From Vibrio chagasii (GTDB taxonomy: Bacteria > Pseudomonadota > Gammaproteobacteria > Enterobacterales > Vibrionaceae), in contig NZ_AP025465.1 of NCBI RefSeq assembly GCF_024347355.1, positions 930,001 to 994,000 of the forward strand: a stretch of 64,000 nt of DNA, given 5' to 3'. The translations under genes were made by a program, and so were the position numbers. The first letter of the stretch is position 1; each line of letters opens with the position of its first letter. The notes below the pieces were generated by a model. It did no database searches, was not told the origin of the DNA, and was given only the letters and a program-made list of their open reading frames with translations. Shown here piece after piece: positions 29,029 to 38,130 of the stretch.

Positions 29029-29334
29029 TGGAGCATCTCCAAAGAAGGTGGTTTTTAAATTATGTACCCGATGGTTCGGCGTGCAAACCTCGTGATCATA
29101 TTTTGGGATATGAAGTGCTTTTTTGGCGACTTCTACATCACTTTTATCGATTTTTATCAGTGATTTATTTTCTTTTAACAAGATTGTTAAGAAAGTCGAA
29201 CTCTTTAGCAAGTGACTTGATATAATTATTTATATAGACTGCGGCTCCCTCTGGATTGAGGGCCAAACGCTAAGTAGCGTATCGCTGATATGGGATATAT
29301 CGACTTTCGAAATGTTACGTAGACAGGACAGAAC
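29029..29334. other. Divergent intergenic region, M16 peptidase / sixA
   Basis: About 305 bp. It contains a few short inverted repeats (for example CGCTA-AG-TAGCG near 29268) and AT-rich promoter-like sequence (TATAATTATT, 29221). It also carries the unlikely N-terminal extension of the peptidase frame. No gene is supported. Confidence 0.4.
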
Positions 29335-29799
29335 ATGAAAATATTCATAATGCGCCACGGTGAAGCAGAGCATTTTGCTAACTCGGACGCAGAACGAGCG
29401 TTAACTAAGCGCGGTAAAATGGCTTCTCTTGCGGTGGCTCAAGCTGCACATGAGCAGGGCATTAGCCAGTTTGACAAAGTGCTTGTGAGCCCATACTTGA
29501 GGGCGCAAGAAACGTGGTTAGAGATATCTCAGGCGTTTTCTGGAAAGAAAGTGGAAACCTGTGATGACATCACGCCTTATGGAATGTCTGACGATGTGTT
29601 TGATTTGACCTTGGCAATGGCTGAAGTAGAAAAGCTAGAGACCATTTTATTTGTTTCTCATTTACCTCTAGTGGGCTATTTAACAGCAGAATTTGCAACC
29701 GGTATGGCGCCGCCGATGTTCCCAACATCAGGTTTAGCGTGTATTGAATTCGACCTTGAGACACAAAAAGGTGAGCTGCTGTGGAACATCAACCCATAA
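29335..29799 (+). CDS. sixA: Phosphohistidine phosphatase SixA
   Basis: Histidine phosphatase of the RHG branch, 154 residues. The catalytic motif MRHGEAEHF has its nucleophile at His8, with Arg in SPYLRAQET and a second His in VSHLPLVGYL. SixA dephosphorylates HPt domains and the nitrogen phosphotransferase system in E. coli. Ends in a bidirectional terminator shared with smrB. Confidence 0.9.
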   Translation: MKIFIMRHGEAEHFANSDAERALTKRGKMASLAVAQAAHEQGISQFDKVLVSPYLRAQETWLEISQAFSGKKVETCDDITPYGMSDDVFDLTLAMAEVEKLETILFVSHLPLVGYLTAEFATGMAPPMFPTSGLACIEFDLETQKGELLWNINP

Positions 29800-29839
29800 C
29801 TTAGGGTTTGAGAGAACATAGAGCGACAGCCAGAATAGA

Positions 29840-29870
29840 AAAGGGCACCTCAGTAATTGAGGTGCCCTTT
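29840..29870. terminator. Bidirectional terminator between sixA and smrB
   Basis: AAAGGGCACCTCA-GTAAT-TGAGGTGCCCTTT, a 13-bp perfect stem between convergent genes. Confidence 0.9.
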
Positions 29871-29901
29871 GTTATTTGGTGTGATGTGCTTACGACTCGT
29901 T

Positions 29902-30432
29902 CTATTTCTCTGGGATAGAGAGCAACACTAACAGTGCACCATTGCCGCCAAATTCAAGAGGTGCTTGGTGAAAGGCCATCACATCCGGATGCTGAGCCAG
30001 CCACAAAGGCACTTTCTCTTTTAAGATGTGCTTACCGATGCCGTGTTGAACACAGGCACACGCGACACCTTCTTTCACACAATGTGCGATCATAGCGCCA
30101 AGCTCGCGTTTGGCTTCTTGCTGCGTCATGCCGTGCATATCCAGATAGACGTCTGGTACATAGACACCACGACGAAGTCGTTTCACTTCATACTTGGAGA
30201 CATCGTCACGCGCATAGCGTGTTGGACCCTCTTCGCTAAGGTGCGGAATGAACTCATCTGAGAAATAAAACTCGCTGTCACTGGCTTGTCTTGCCGTTCG
30301 AGTAATTTCTTTTTGTTTGGCATTTCTTTTTGGCTGCTGGATTATGGTATCCTGTTGCAACTTTTTAACGCCCTTTACTGCATCGCTGAACAGGGCGAAA
30401 TCGTCATCGAAATCGGTGTCTTTTTTGCTCAT
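29902..30432 (-). CDS. smrB: Ribosome rescue endonuclease SmrB
   Basis: Smr-domain protein that cleaves mRNA at collided ribosomes (known for E. coli SmrB/YfcN). The conserved LDMHGMTQQEA and VQHGIGKHILKEKVP motifs are present. Start at 30432 gives MSKKDTDFDDDFALF and 176 residues. The open frame extends to 30492 but that leader ([10 protein letters not shown]) lacks similarity. It diverges from prmB with about 60 bp between starts. Confidence 0.92.
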   Translation of the reverse strand: MSKKDTDFDDDFALFSDAVKGVKKLQQDTIIQQPKRNAKQKEITRTARQASDSEFYFSDEFIPHLSEEGPTRYARDDVSKYEVKRLRRGVYVPDVYLDMHGMTQQEAKRELGAMIAHCVKEGVACACVQHGIGKHILKEKVPLWLAQHPDVMAFHQAPLEFGGNGALLVLLSIPEK

Positions 30433-30494
30433 CAGGTTATGAATTCTAATTTGAAACGTAATTAGCAGTATTGTAGCGCTTTTCGGAGACAATT

Positions 30495-31427
30495 TTGGAT
30501 AAGATTTTTGTAGAAGAAGCGGTATCAGAACTACACACGCTTCAAGATGTGATTCGTTGGACTGTTAGCCGCTTCAATGCAGCGGGCCTATTTTATGGTC
30601 ACGGCACTGATAATGCGTGGGATGAGGCGGTACAACTTATTTTACCAACTCTTTATCTGCCGATTGATGTTCCTTCACATGTATTGAACTCTCGTCTAAC
30701 GAGCAGCGAGCGTCTACGTATTGTTGAGCGTGTAATCAAGCGTATCAATGATCGTACACCAACGGCTTACCTAACGAACAAAGCTTGGTTCTGTGGCCTT
30801 GAGTTCTTCGTTGATGAGCGTGTTCTTGTGCCTCGTTCTCCAATTGGTGAGCTAATTGAAGCTCAATTCCAACCTTGGTTAACTGAAGATCCGACTCGCA
30901 TCATGGACCTTTGTACGGGCAGTGGCTGTATTGCTATCGCTTGTGCACACGCATTCCCTGAAGCAGAAGTTGACGCAATTGACATCTCTACTGATGCATT
31001 GCAAGTTGCAGAGCAGAACGTTCAAGATCACGGCATGGAGCAACAAGTGTTCCCAATCCGTTCTGATCTGTTCCGTGACCTGCCAAAAGAGAAATACAAC
31101 CTGATCGTATCTAACCCACCATACGTGGATGAGGAAGATATGAACAGCCTGCCAGATGAGTTCACTCACGAGCCAGAACTTGGTCTAGCTGCGGGTACTG
31201 ACGGCCTGAAACTGGTTCGCCGTATCCTAGCTAACGCGCCAGACTACCTAACTGATGACGGTATTCTTATCTGTGAAGTAGGTAACTCAATGGTTCATAT
31301 GATGGATCAGTACCCAGAGATTCCATTCACTTGGATTGAATTCTCTAATGGTGGTCACGGTGTATTCATGATCACTCGTGAGCAGCTTGTTGCTTGCGCT
31401 GATGAGTTCTCTATCTACAAAGACTAG
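30495..31427 (+). CDS. prmB: Ribosomal protein L3 N5-glutamine methyltransferase PrmB
   Basis: SAM-dependent methyltransferase that modifies a Gln of ribosomal protein uL3. The SAM motif [14 protein letters not shown] is at residues 138-151 and the catalytic [10 protein letters not shown] at 207-216. 310 residues from a TTG start with GGAG 8 nt before it. TTG is preferred because the product then begins [10 protein letters not shown] like other PrmB. aroC, its usual downstream neighbour in many gammaproteobacteria, is absent here. Confidence 0.93.
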   Translation: MDKIFVEEAVSELHTLQDVIRWTVSRFNAAGLFYGHGTDNAWDEAVQLILPTLYLPIDVPSHVLNSRLTSSERLRIVERVIKRINDRTPTAYLTNKAWFCGLEFFVDERVLVPRSPIGELIEAQFQPWLTEDPTRIMDLCTGSGCIAIACAHAFPEAEVDAIDISTDALQVAEQNVQDHGMEQQVFPIRSDLFRDLPKEKYNLIVSNPPYVDEEDMNSLPDEFTHEPELGLAAGTDGLKLVRRILANAPDYLTDDGILICEVGNSMVHMMDQYPEIPFTWIEFSNGGHGVFMITREQLVACADEFSIYKD

Positions 31428-31517
31428 TTGGTAGCTATTAGGCGAATGATCCGGTCATCGGGCTGTAAGCTTAGAACCTGAAATCTAGTAAGACGTTCGA
31501 TTTGAAACGTTTTGTTT

Positions 31518-31548
31518 AAACGCTATGCATTGCTGCATGGCGTTTTTT
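31518..31548 (+). terminator. Terminator after prmB
   Basis: AAACGCTATGCA-TTGC-TGCATGGCGTTT (one G-T pair) followed by TTTTAT. Confidence 0.87.
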
Positions 31549-31679
31549 ATTGCCTAGATTAAAGATGTTTGTATTCATATCGAAGACGTTAAGTGCAATA
31601 TTTAGTTGATTAATATGAGGGCTTATTCCATATTGGTGTTTAATATTTAGTCGTTTTAGTGAGTTAAGGAGAATTCACG

Positions 31680-32321
31680 ATGAGCTTTGATACATGGATC
31701 TACTATCTGTTAGCCGTGCTGATTTTGACGGCATCCCCAGGCCCAAGTTCTTTATTGTGCATGACCAAAGGTGTGCAATCGGGCTTCAAATTATCGATAT
31801 TTACTGCTTTAGGTAGCCTAACGGCGATTACCGGAATTCTCACGCTATCGTTTACGGGACTCGGAGTCATTATTGCCTCTTCTGAAGTGGTATTTAATGT
31901 CATTAAATGGACGGGGGCGGCTTATCTTATCTTCCTCGGATGGAAATCGTTGCGCTCGAGTCAGCAAGATTATGACCAACTACCGAGTCAGCAATCAGAC
32001 TCTAAAGTCGTTAAAGAGAGTATCGTTTCTCACTACGTAAGTGGCTTTATTGTCGGTGCCAGTAATCCTAAAGCGATTCTGTTTTTTACCGCACTTTTCC
32101 CGCAGTTTATTGACCCATCACTCGCGCTATTACCGCAGTTTGCTGTGTTTGCTTTAACCTTTGCTGTGATGGAGTTGTCTTGGTTATTGGTCTACGCGTA
32201 TTTAGGCGCAAAGTCGTCGAATTGGTTGTTCGCGAAAGGCCGAGCTAAGGTTTTCAATCGTGTGACAGGGGGCGTGTTTATTGGAGCTGGAGCGTTGCTT
32301 TCAACGACAAGTCGAGCTTAA
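31680..32321 (+). CDS. LysE/RhtB family amino acid exporter
   Basis: 213-residue inner-membrane protein with six predicted helices. The family signature SPGPSSLLCMTKGVQSGF is near the N-terminus, then the basic loop after WTGAAYLIFLGWKSLRS and GASNPKAILFFTALFPQF. Substrates of this family include lysine, homoserine and threonine, but sequence alone does not tell which. AAGGAG precedes the ATG. Confidence 0.88.
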   Translation: MSFDTWIYYLLAVLILTASPGPSSLLCMTKGVQSGFKLSIFTALGSLTAITGILTLSFTGLGVIIASSEVVFNVIKWTGAAYLIFLGWKSLRSSQQDYDQLPSQQSDSKVVKESIVSHYVSGFIVGASNPKAILFFTALFPQFIDPSLALLPQFAVFALTFAVMELSWLLVYAYLGAKSSNWLFAKGRAKVFNRVTGGVFIGAGALLSTTSRA

Positions 32322-32396
32322 ATCTATGATTTATCAAAGGGGTGAATAGTTACAGAAACTTCTTGGTGCTGTCATAAAAGGTTAACATTAATATGC

Positions 32397-32426
32397 TTGC
32401 TGCTTTTAACAAAAAGCCGATATATT
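32397..32426 (+). promoter_or_regulatory. Predicted sigma-70 promoter of the 33-residue ORF
   Basis: TTGCTG (32397-32402), 18-bp spacer, TATATT (32421-32426). Initiation near 32433 would leave a 28-nt leader with AAGGAG before ATG 32461. Confidence 0.5.
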
Positions 32427-32460
32427 GTAGTTACACCATCACGTTCTCAAGGAGAGGCAT

Positions 32461-32562
32461 ATGCAGCATCAAGAAATGATTCAACACAGTAATTTTGGCG
32501 TTATCAGCCGTACTTGGATTTTCTCTACCCTTTCTCTAGTGGGTATTCTTGCTCTAATGTAG
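32461..32562 (+). CDS. Small membrane peptide, 33 residues
   Basis: ORF MQHQEMIQHSNFGVISRTWI then a hydrophobic end (FSTLSLVGILALM). It has a strong ribosome binding site (AAGGAGAGGCAT) and a plausible promoter 30-60 bp upstream. The C-terminal half (about residues 17-33) could form one short membrane helix. I do not recognise the family; size and shape recall single-helix peptides such as YnhF, but no sequence match is claimed. The remaining ~270 bp before selO show only a weak GTGGCT/AGCCAC stem. Confidence 0.6.
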   Translation: MQHQEMIQHSNFGVISRTWIFSTLSLVGILALM

Positions 32563-32831
32563 TCAGCTAAATGGCTCTATATTTCCACTTTTCATTATGA
32601 ACATATTTGTAAAAAAGTTTTTAAAGTTAGAACTCTTCCTCCTATAAATGTGGCTTTTCTCACCAGCTTAGCCACTTAACCTTTTCCTAAACGCGTCCTT
32701 CTTCTTAGTAAAATTACATTTCATAGGGCAACAAAGCCAACTTTCGCACAAAGCTAATCGTGTAACCTCATCTGAAGTTGTTACTAAACTGTGATAATCT
32801 TAAATTATCTTTTATTTACAGTGTATCTCTC

Positions 32832-34289
32832 ATGTCTGTCTGGGATTCTATTTCATTTAACAATCGATTTACTGCATTACCTCGACTGTTCTATACCCCA
32901 ATCCAACCAACTCCGTTAAGCAATGTCCAATGGCTCGCCTGGAATCAAAACCTTGCGACTGAACTCGGCTTTCCGTCATTTGAGAGCGCTTCAGAAGAAT
33001 TACTGGATACCTTATCTGGCAATGTGGAACCAGAGCAATTTTCTCCGTTAGCGATGAAATACGCAGGCCATCAGTTTGGTGCTTATAACCCTGATTTGGG
33101 CGACGGAAGAGGATTGTTGTTAGCTCAAGTTGTCGCTAAAAGTGGCGAAACGTTCGACTTACACCTAAAAGGTGCGGGGAAAACACCGTATTCGCGCATG
33201 GGTGACGGGCGCGCGGTTATCCGGTCGACTGTGCGCGAGTATTTGTGCAGTGAAGCGATGGCGGGGCTTAATATCCCAACGACTCGTGCATTGGCAATGA
33301 TGACCAGTGACACGCCGGTTTACCGAGAGAAGCAAGAATGGGGTGCACTGCTGGTGCGTGCTGCAGAATCACATATCCGCTTCGGTCACTTTGAGCACTT
33401 GTTTTACACAAATCAGTTGGTTGAACATAAATTGTTGGCCGACAGAGTCATCGAGTGGCACTTCCCTGAGTGCCTAGATGAAGAAAAGCCATACGCTGCT
33501 ATGTTTAATCAAATTGTTGATCGCACCGCAGAGATGATTGCGTTGTGGCAAGCAAATGGCTTTGCTCACGGGGTGATGAACACGGATAACATGTCGATCA
33601 TTGGACAAACCTTCGATTACGGCCCGTTTGCCTTCCTTGATGAGTATGATCCCCGCTTGATCTGCAATCACTCTGATTACCAAGGGCGTTATGCGTTCAA
33701 TCAGCAACCAAGAATCGGGATGTGGAATTTATCGGCATTGGCACACTCGTTGTCACCGCTGGTGGAAAGGGCTGATTTAGAGGCGGCATTGGAACAATAC
33801 GAGCCACAAATGAACGGTTATTTTAGCCAACTGATGCGTCGAAAGCTTGGTCTGCTTTCCAAGCAAGAAGGTGACAGCCGCTTGTTTGAGTCTATGTTCG
33901 AATTGATGTCGCAAAACAAAGTCGATTACCCAAGGTTCTTTAGAACTCTGTCGAACCTAGACACTTTGCCTGCTCAGGAAGTCATTGATTTGGTCATCGA
34001 TCGTGATGCAGCGAAGCTATGGTTGGATAACTACTTGCAACGTTGTGAACTTGAGGAGAGTTCAGCTACAGAGCGCTGCGAAAAGATGAGGCAGGTAAAT
34101 CCTAAATACATTCTTAGAAACTATTTGGCTCAACTTGCGATTGAAAAGGCCGAACGTGGTGATAGTAGTGATGTTGATGCTCTGATGGTAGTACTCGCAG
34201 ACCCATATGCGGAGCACCCTGATTACGAATACTTAGCTGCTTTACCACCGGAATGGGGCAAAGGTATGGAGATTAGTTGCTCGTCTTAA
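32832..34289 (+). CDS. selO: Protein adenylyltransferase SelO (YdiU), Cys form
   Basis: Pseudokinase-fold enzyme that AMPylates proteins on Ser/Thr/Tyr in the redox stress response (known for E. coli SelO). Conserved segments: [46 protein letters not shown] and [11 protein letters not shown]. The C-terminus is SCSS, with Cys where eukaryotic SelO has selenocysteine. ATG 32832 ([13 protein letters not shown]) gives 485 residues. A further upstream ATG (32778) has no family-like leader. Confidence 0.93.
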   Translation: MSVWDSISFNNRFTALPRLFYTPIQPTPLSNVQWLAWNQNLATELGFPSFESASEELLDTLSGNVEPEQFSPLAMKYAGHQFGAYNPDLGDGRGLLLAQVVAKSGETFDLHLKGAGKTPYSRMGDGRAVIRSTVREYLCSEAMAGLNIPTTRALAMMTSDTPVYREKQEWGALLVRAAESHIRFGHFEHLFYTNQLVEHKLLADRVIEWHFPECLDEEKPYAAMFNQIVDRTAEMIALWQANGFAHGVMNTDNMSIIGQTFDYGPFAFLDEYDPRLICNHSDYQGRYAFNQQPRIGMWNLSALAHSLSPLVERADLEAALEQYEPQMNGYFSQLMRRKLGLLSKQEGDSRLFESMFELMSQNKVDYPRFFRTLSNLDTLPAQEVIDLVIDRDAAKLWLDNYLQRCELEESSATERCEKMRQVNPKYILRNYLAQLAIEKAERGDSSDVDALMVVLADPYAEHPDYEYLAALPPEWGKGMEISCSS

Positions 34290-34311
34290 ATTGGCTTACC
34301 AGTACAAAACC

Positions 34312-34349
34312 AACAGATAGCGGTCGCTTAGTTGTGATCTCTATCTGTT
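34312..34349 (+). terminator. Possible terminator after selO
   Basis: AACAGATAG and CTATCTGTT form a 9-bp stem with a long 20-nt loop, followed by a T-rich but broken tract. Confidence 0.45.
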
Positions 34350-34441
34350 TGTTCTTCTAATTTTACAAACATATCAATAATCAAATACTCGACCTGCCTA
34401 TACACTATGTGAATAAGTTGTAAATTTTATAGGTTTGGGCG

Positions 34442-35170
34442 ATGCCAACAAATACTCGAATTCTCGTGGTGGATGATGATCAAGAAATCCGCGAGTTGCT
34501 GGAAGAGTACCTTACAAAATCGGGTTTCGACGTCTCTTCGGTTGGAGATGGGGTTGAACTAGAAACTCACCTAAAGAGCCAAGGTTACCCTGACCTGATA
34601 CTTCTTGACGTGATGCTTCCCGGTGATGATGGTTTTACCCTGTGTCAGCGCGTCCGTAGAAACTCCAATGTGCCCATCATTATGCTGACTGCAGTGTCGG
34701 ATGAAACCGATCAGATCATTGGCTTGGAAATTGGTGCCGATGACTATATCGCTAAGCCGTTTAGTCCCCGCCAATTAATGGCACGAATTAAAGCCTTGTT
34801 ACGACGTGTTCAAGTGACGGAGGACAAGCCTAGTGATGCATTGCCTAAACAGATCATCTTTGGTGATTGGACGCTTGATACACTCGCTCATAGAATTTCA
34901 CACAACGAAAGCGCTGAAGAGATGGATTTGTCAGGCAGTGACTTCTCACTGTTAATGCTGTTCCTTACGCGCCCAAACGAAGTGTTAGACCGAGATACTA
35001 TTTCTTTTGCGACCAGAGGACGTGAAGCACTGCCTTTTGAGCGTGGCATTGATGTTCAGTTAAGCCGTTTGAGAAGCAGGTTAGGAGATAGCGCTAAATA
35101 CCCGCACTACATCAAAACCATGCGTGGTAACGGCTATATCTTGGCTGTACCTGTTCAGTATGAGCACTGA
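34442..35170 (+). CDS. OmpR-family response regulator, GltR-like
   Basis: 242 residues. The receiver has VVDDDQE, the phosphoacceptor in LILLDVMLPGDDG and KPFSPRQL. The C-terminal winged helix ends MRGNGYILAVP. Its kinase gene follows and the sugar ABC operon lies just beyond. Pseudomonas GltR/GtrS occupy the same position beside the glucose importer, so control of the gts-like operon is the likely job, by inference. Confidence 0.88.
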   Translation: MPTNTRILVVDDDQEIRELLEEYLTKSGFDVSSVGDGVELETHLKSQGYPDLILLDVMLPGDDGFTLCQRVRRNSNVPIIMLTAVSDETDQIIGLEIGADDYIAKPFSPRQLMARIKALLRRVQVTEDKPSDALPKQIIFGDWTLDTLAHRISHNESAEEMDLSGSDFSLLMLFLTRPNEVLDRDTISFATRGREALPFERGIDVQLSRLRSRLGDSAKYPHYIKTMRGNGYILAVPVQYEH

Positions 35171-35183
35171 GTAAGAAGTCCGT

Positions 35184-36629
35184 ATGAAGTGGTTGAGAAG
35201 TTTAAAGCCAAACTCGTTAGTTGCTAGAACCTTGCTTTTGACCTTGCTAGCCGTCGTCATCGCTCAGGGCATTGCAACGTCGATTTGGTATGGCGAATCC
35301 AAACAAAAAGAACTAGAGGGTATTCGCTCCGCTTCATCGAGCATGGCGAACATGTTTGCCTCAACAGTGACTTTCTTCCAGTCTCTGCCCGTCAAATATC
35401 GCCATATCGTTTTAGACCAAATTCGTAACATGGGCGGGACGCGATTCTTCGTCTCTTTCAATAAAGAGGCTTTGATTGTTGAACCAATCCCCGATACCCG
35501 CTTGAAAACCGCATCGATAGAAGCGATAGAGAGTGTCTTGAGTAGCAAGCTTAATAAGGTGGAGTCAGTTCGTGTCGATTTCTCTCGCCCAGAACATCTT
35601 CGCTTGCTTAAAAATGATATCTACTTGAGCGATCTCCCGCGATCGTGGGCGCATCATACCTTAACCTTAGAGCCGCTTAATCCGCCAATTCTGGTTGTTC
35701 AAATCGAGCTAGCCAGCCATGAGTGGGTCTATATTGCGGCGCTGTTGCCTGCACCCTATGTCAAACTGGATGACACTATTCTTGGTCGTGAGCAGGTGAT
35801 CTTTTTGCTCTCTTCAACGTTGATTCTGCTGGTGTTGACCTACTTAATGATTCGCCGCCAAGTGCGCCCGCTTAAAAAGCTCGCAAGGGCTGCTAACGAG
35901 ATGAGTATGGATATCCAGCAGCCGCCACTTAACGAGGAGGGGGCGACTGAATTGGTCACTGCGACTCGGGCGTTTAATCGCATGCAGCAGCGTATTCGTC
36001 GTTATGTGGCCGATAGAGAACATCTCTTCTCAGCTATCTCTCATGATTTAAAGACACCGATCACTCGACTGAGACTCAGAGCTGAGCTGTTGGAAAGCGA
36101 AGTTAAGAAAGAGAAGTTTAACAAGGATTTAGATGAGCTAGAGATGATGGTCAAAGGTGCTCTGCAAGCCGTAAGAGATACAGACCTTCACGAAAACAAC
36201 GCTATTATTGACCTTAATGACATGGTTGCTTCGGTTATAGAGTCGCATAACCAGCATCAAACCTTAGTAGAGTTTGAACCCATCGTAGTTGAGCCGTTAG
36301 TCGCTAAGCCGTTAGCGATTAAACGTGTGCTGACCAATCTTATCGATAATGCAGTGAAATACGGCACATCCGCGAATGTCGATATCAGTAGCGATTCTGT
36401 GTGGGTCATCGTGACGATTCAGGACCACGGCGAAGGAATCCCAGAAGACAAACTTGAGTTGGTGTTTGAACCCTACTTTAGGCTTGCGACCGACGATCAA
36501 GGACACGGTTTAGGGCTTGGAATCTGTCGAAATATCCTGCACGGACATGGCGGAGATCTCATTATTCGCAACTCCCCTCAAGGTGGCTTAGAAGCCAAAG
36601 TCTATATCCCACGTGGCCTAGAAGTGTAA
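35184..36629 (+). CDS. Sensor histidine kinase, GtrS-like
   Basis: 481 residues. The N-terminal helix (about 15-32) and second helix (about 207-229) bracket a periplasmic sensor domain. Then come HAMP (RRQVRPLKKLARAANEM), HisKA with AISHDLKTPITRLRLRAELL (phosphorylated His), and HATPase with NLIDNAVKYG, DHGEGIPED and GHGLGLGIC. It starts 13 nt after the response regulator. The stop codon touches the palindrome before the ABC operon. Confidence 0.9.
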   Translation: MKWLRSLKPNSLVARTLLLTLLAVVIAQGIATSIWYGESKQKELEGIRSASSSMANMFASTVTFFQSLPVKYRHIVLDQIRNMGGTRFFVSFNKEALIVEPIPDTRLKTASIEAIESVLSSKLNKVESVRVDFSRPEHLRLLKNDIYLSDLPRSWAHHTLTLEPLNPPILVVQIELASHEWVYIAALLPAPYVKLDDTILGREQVIFLLSSTLILLVLTYLMIRRQVRPLKKLARAANEMSMDIQQPPLNEEGATELVTATRAFNRMQQRIRRYVADREHLFSAISHDLKTPITRLRLRAELLESEVKKEKFNKDLDELEMMVKGALQAVRDTDLHENNAIIDLNDMVASVIESHNQHQTLVEFEPIVVEPLVAKPLAIKRVLTNLIDNAVKYGTSANVDISSDSVWVIVTIQDHGEGIPEDKLELVFEPYFRLATDDQGHGLGLGICRNILHGHGGDLIIRNSPQGGLEAKVYIPRGLEV

Positions 36630-36649
36630 TGTAACAATTGTGTTACATT
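36628..36649. promoter_or_regulatory. 22-bp palindrome before the sugar ABC operon
   Basis: AATGTAAC-AATTGT-GTTACATT has perfect 8-bp arms. It can also be read as direct repeats TGTAAC-N5-TGTTAC, the layout bound by OmpR-type regulators. It lies about 90-110 bp before the binding-protein gene and is the best candidate site for the adjacent response regulator. Confidence 0.5.
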
Positions 36650-36739
36650 GGGCTTACCTTTTGTTTCAATCTTATAAATCAGAATAAGTAGACTCTTTAT
36701 TGAACCGGGCGTCGAGTCCGCTAAACATGGAAGATTATA

Positions 36740-37987
36740 ATGAAAATCAATAAAACCCTACTTACTCTATCTCTTCTTGCTGCCTCAACATTTTCTCAAG
36801 CTGGTGAAGTGGAAGTGCTTCACTGGTGGACTGCTGGTGGTGAAGCTAAATCCGCAGCAGTACTTAAAGAGATGATTGAAGAACAAGGTCATACTTGGAA
36901 AGATTTCGCTGTTGCTGGTGGCGGCGGTGAAAGTGCGATGACCGTTTTAAAAACACGAGCAGTATCTGGTAATCCACCATCTGCCGCGCAGATCAAAGGT
37001 CATGATATTCAGGAGTGGGGTGGTTTAGGTTTTCTAACGTCTCTCGATGCAACCGCGAAACAAGAAAAATGGGATGACTTACTACCCGCGGTTGTTACCA
37101 AAGTGATGAAATGGGACGGCGAATATGTAGCAGTTCCTGTGAACGTTCACCGTGTTAACTGGCTTTGGGCAAACCCAGAAGTGCTCGAAAAATCAGGTGT
37201 GACGGTTCCAACCACATTAGATGAGTTCTTTGTCGCTGCAGACAAGATCAAAGCAGCAGGTTTCATCCCTCTAGCGCACGGCGGTCAACCTTGGCAAGAC
37301 GCGACAGTCTTCGAGGCCGTGGCACTTGATGTACTTGGCAGTGAAGATTACAACAAAGCGTTCGTTGATTTGGATATGGACGTGTTATCTGGCGACAAAA
37401 TGGTGGAAGTGTTCACCAAGTTCAAAAAGATGCGTGATTACATTGACAGCAACTCTCCAGGTCGTGACTGGAACGTAGCAACCTCAATGGTTATCAATGG
37501 TGAAGCGGCAATGCAAATCATGGGTGACTGGGCGAAGGGCGAGTTTACAGCGGCAGGTAAAGTGCCAGGTAAAGACTACATCTGTGCACCAGCTCCGGGC
37601 ACTGACGGCCAATTTACCTTCAATATCGATAGCTTTGCCTTCTTCGAGCTAGGCGATAAAGAGAATCAAAAAGCGCAACAAGATCTTGCGAAAACTATTC
37701 TTACTAAAGACTTCCAAGAGGTCTTCAACCTAAACAAAGGCTCGATTCCAGTACGTCTTGATATGGACATGTCTAAGTTCGACCAATGTGCGTTGGATTC
37801 AATGGCAACCTTTAAAGCGAGTGCGGAATCTGGCGACCTTGTACCGAGTATGGCTCACGGCCTAGCAACGACAAGCTATGCTCAAGGCGCTATCTATGAC
37901 GTTGTGACCAACTTCTTCAATGAGAAAGATGCTGATCCTAAAGAGGCAGCAGCTAAGTTAGCGAAAGCAGTAAAAGCCGCTATCTAA
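36740..37987 (+). CDS. gtsA: Glucose/mannose-type ABC transporter substrate-binding protein
   Basis: Periplasmic family 1 binding protein, 415 residues. Signal peptide ends near [22 protein letters not shown]. The segment [20 protein letters not shown] with [18 protein letters not shown] closely resembles Pseudomonas glucose-binding GtsA. Further matches are [11 protein letters not shown] and [10 protein letters not shown]. Glucose (or mannose) as substrate is inferred from this resemblance. Confidence 0.85.
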   Translation: MKINKTLLTLSLLAASTFSQAGEVEVLHWWTAGGEAKSAAVLKEMIEEQGHTWKDFAVAGGGGESAMTVLKTRAVSGNPPSAAQIKGHDIQEWGGLGFLTSLDATAKQEKWDDLLPAVVTKVMKWDGEYVAVPVNVHRVNWLWANPEVLEKSGVTVPTTLDEFFVAADKIKAAGFIPLAHGGQPWQDATVFEAVALDVLGSEDYNKAFVDLDMDVLSGDKMVEVFTKFKKMRDYIDSNSPGRDWNVATSMVINGEAAMQIMGDWAKGEFTAAGKVPGKDYICAPAPGTDGQFTFNIDSFAFFELGDKENQKAQQDLAKTILTKDFQEVFNLNKGSIPVRLDMDMSKFDQCALDSMATFKASAESGDLVPSMAHGLATTSYAQGAIYDVVTNFFNEKDADPKEAAAKLAKAVKAAI

Positions 37988-38019
37988 TCTCATTTGGTCT
38001 AGTAGCAAACCCCCAGGGT

Positions 38020-38044
38020 GGGTAGGTTCGTAGGGAGCCTATCC
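38020..38044 (+). other. Intercistronic hairpin after gtsA
   Basis: GGGTAGGTTC-GTAGG-GAGCCTATCC, a 10-bp stem with two G-T pairs, no T-tract. A hairpin here would protect the binding-protein mRNA and reduce permease expression, as known in other binding-protein operons. Confidence 0.5.
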
Positions 38045-38130
38045 GCTCTTCACCTCAATTCTGATATGCGTGATGCTGATGTGGTGCCGAGAGGTAAGCC
38101 ATTGGCTCAATTGTGCAACAAGGAAAAGTT

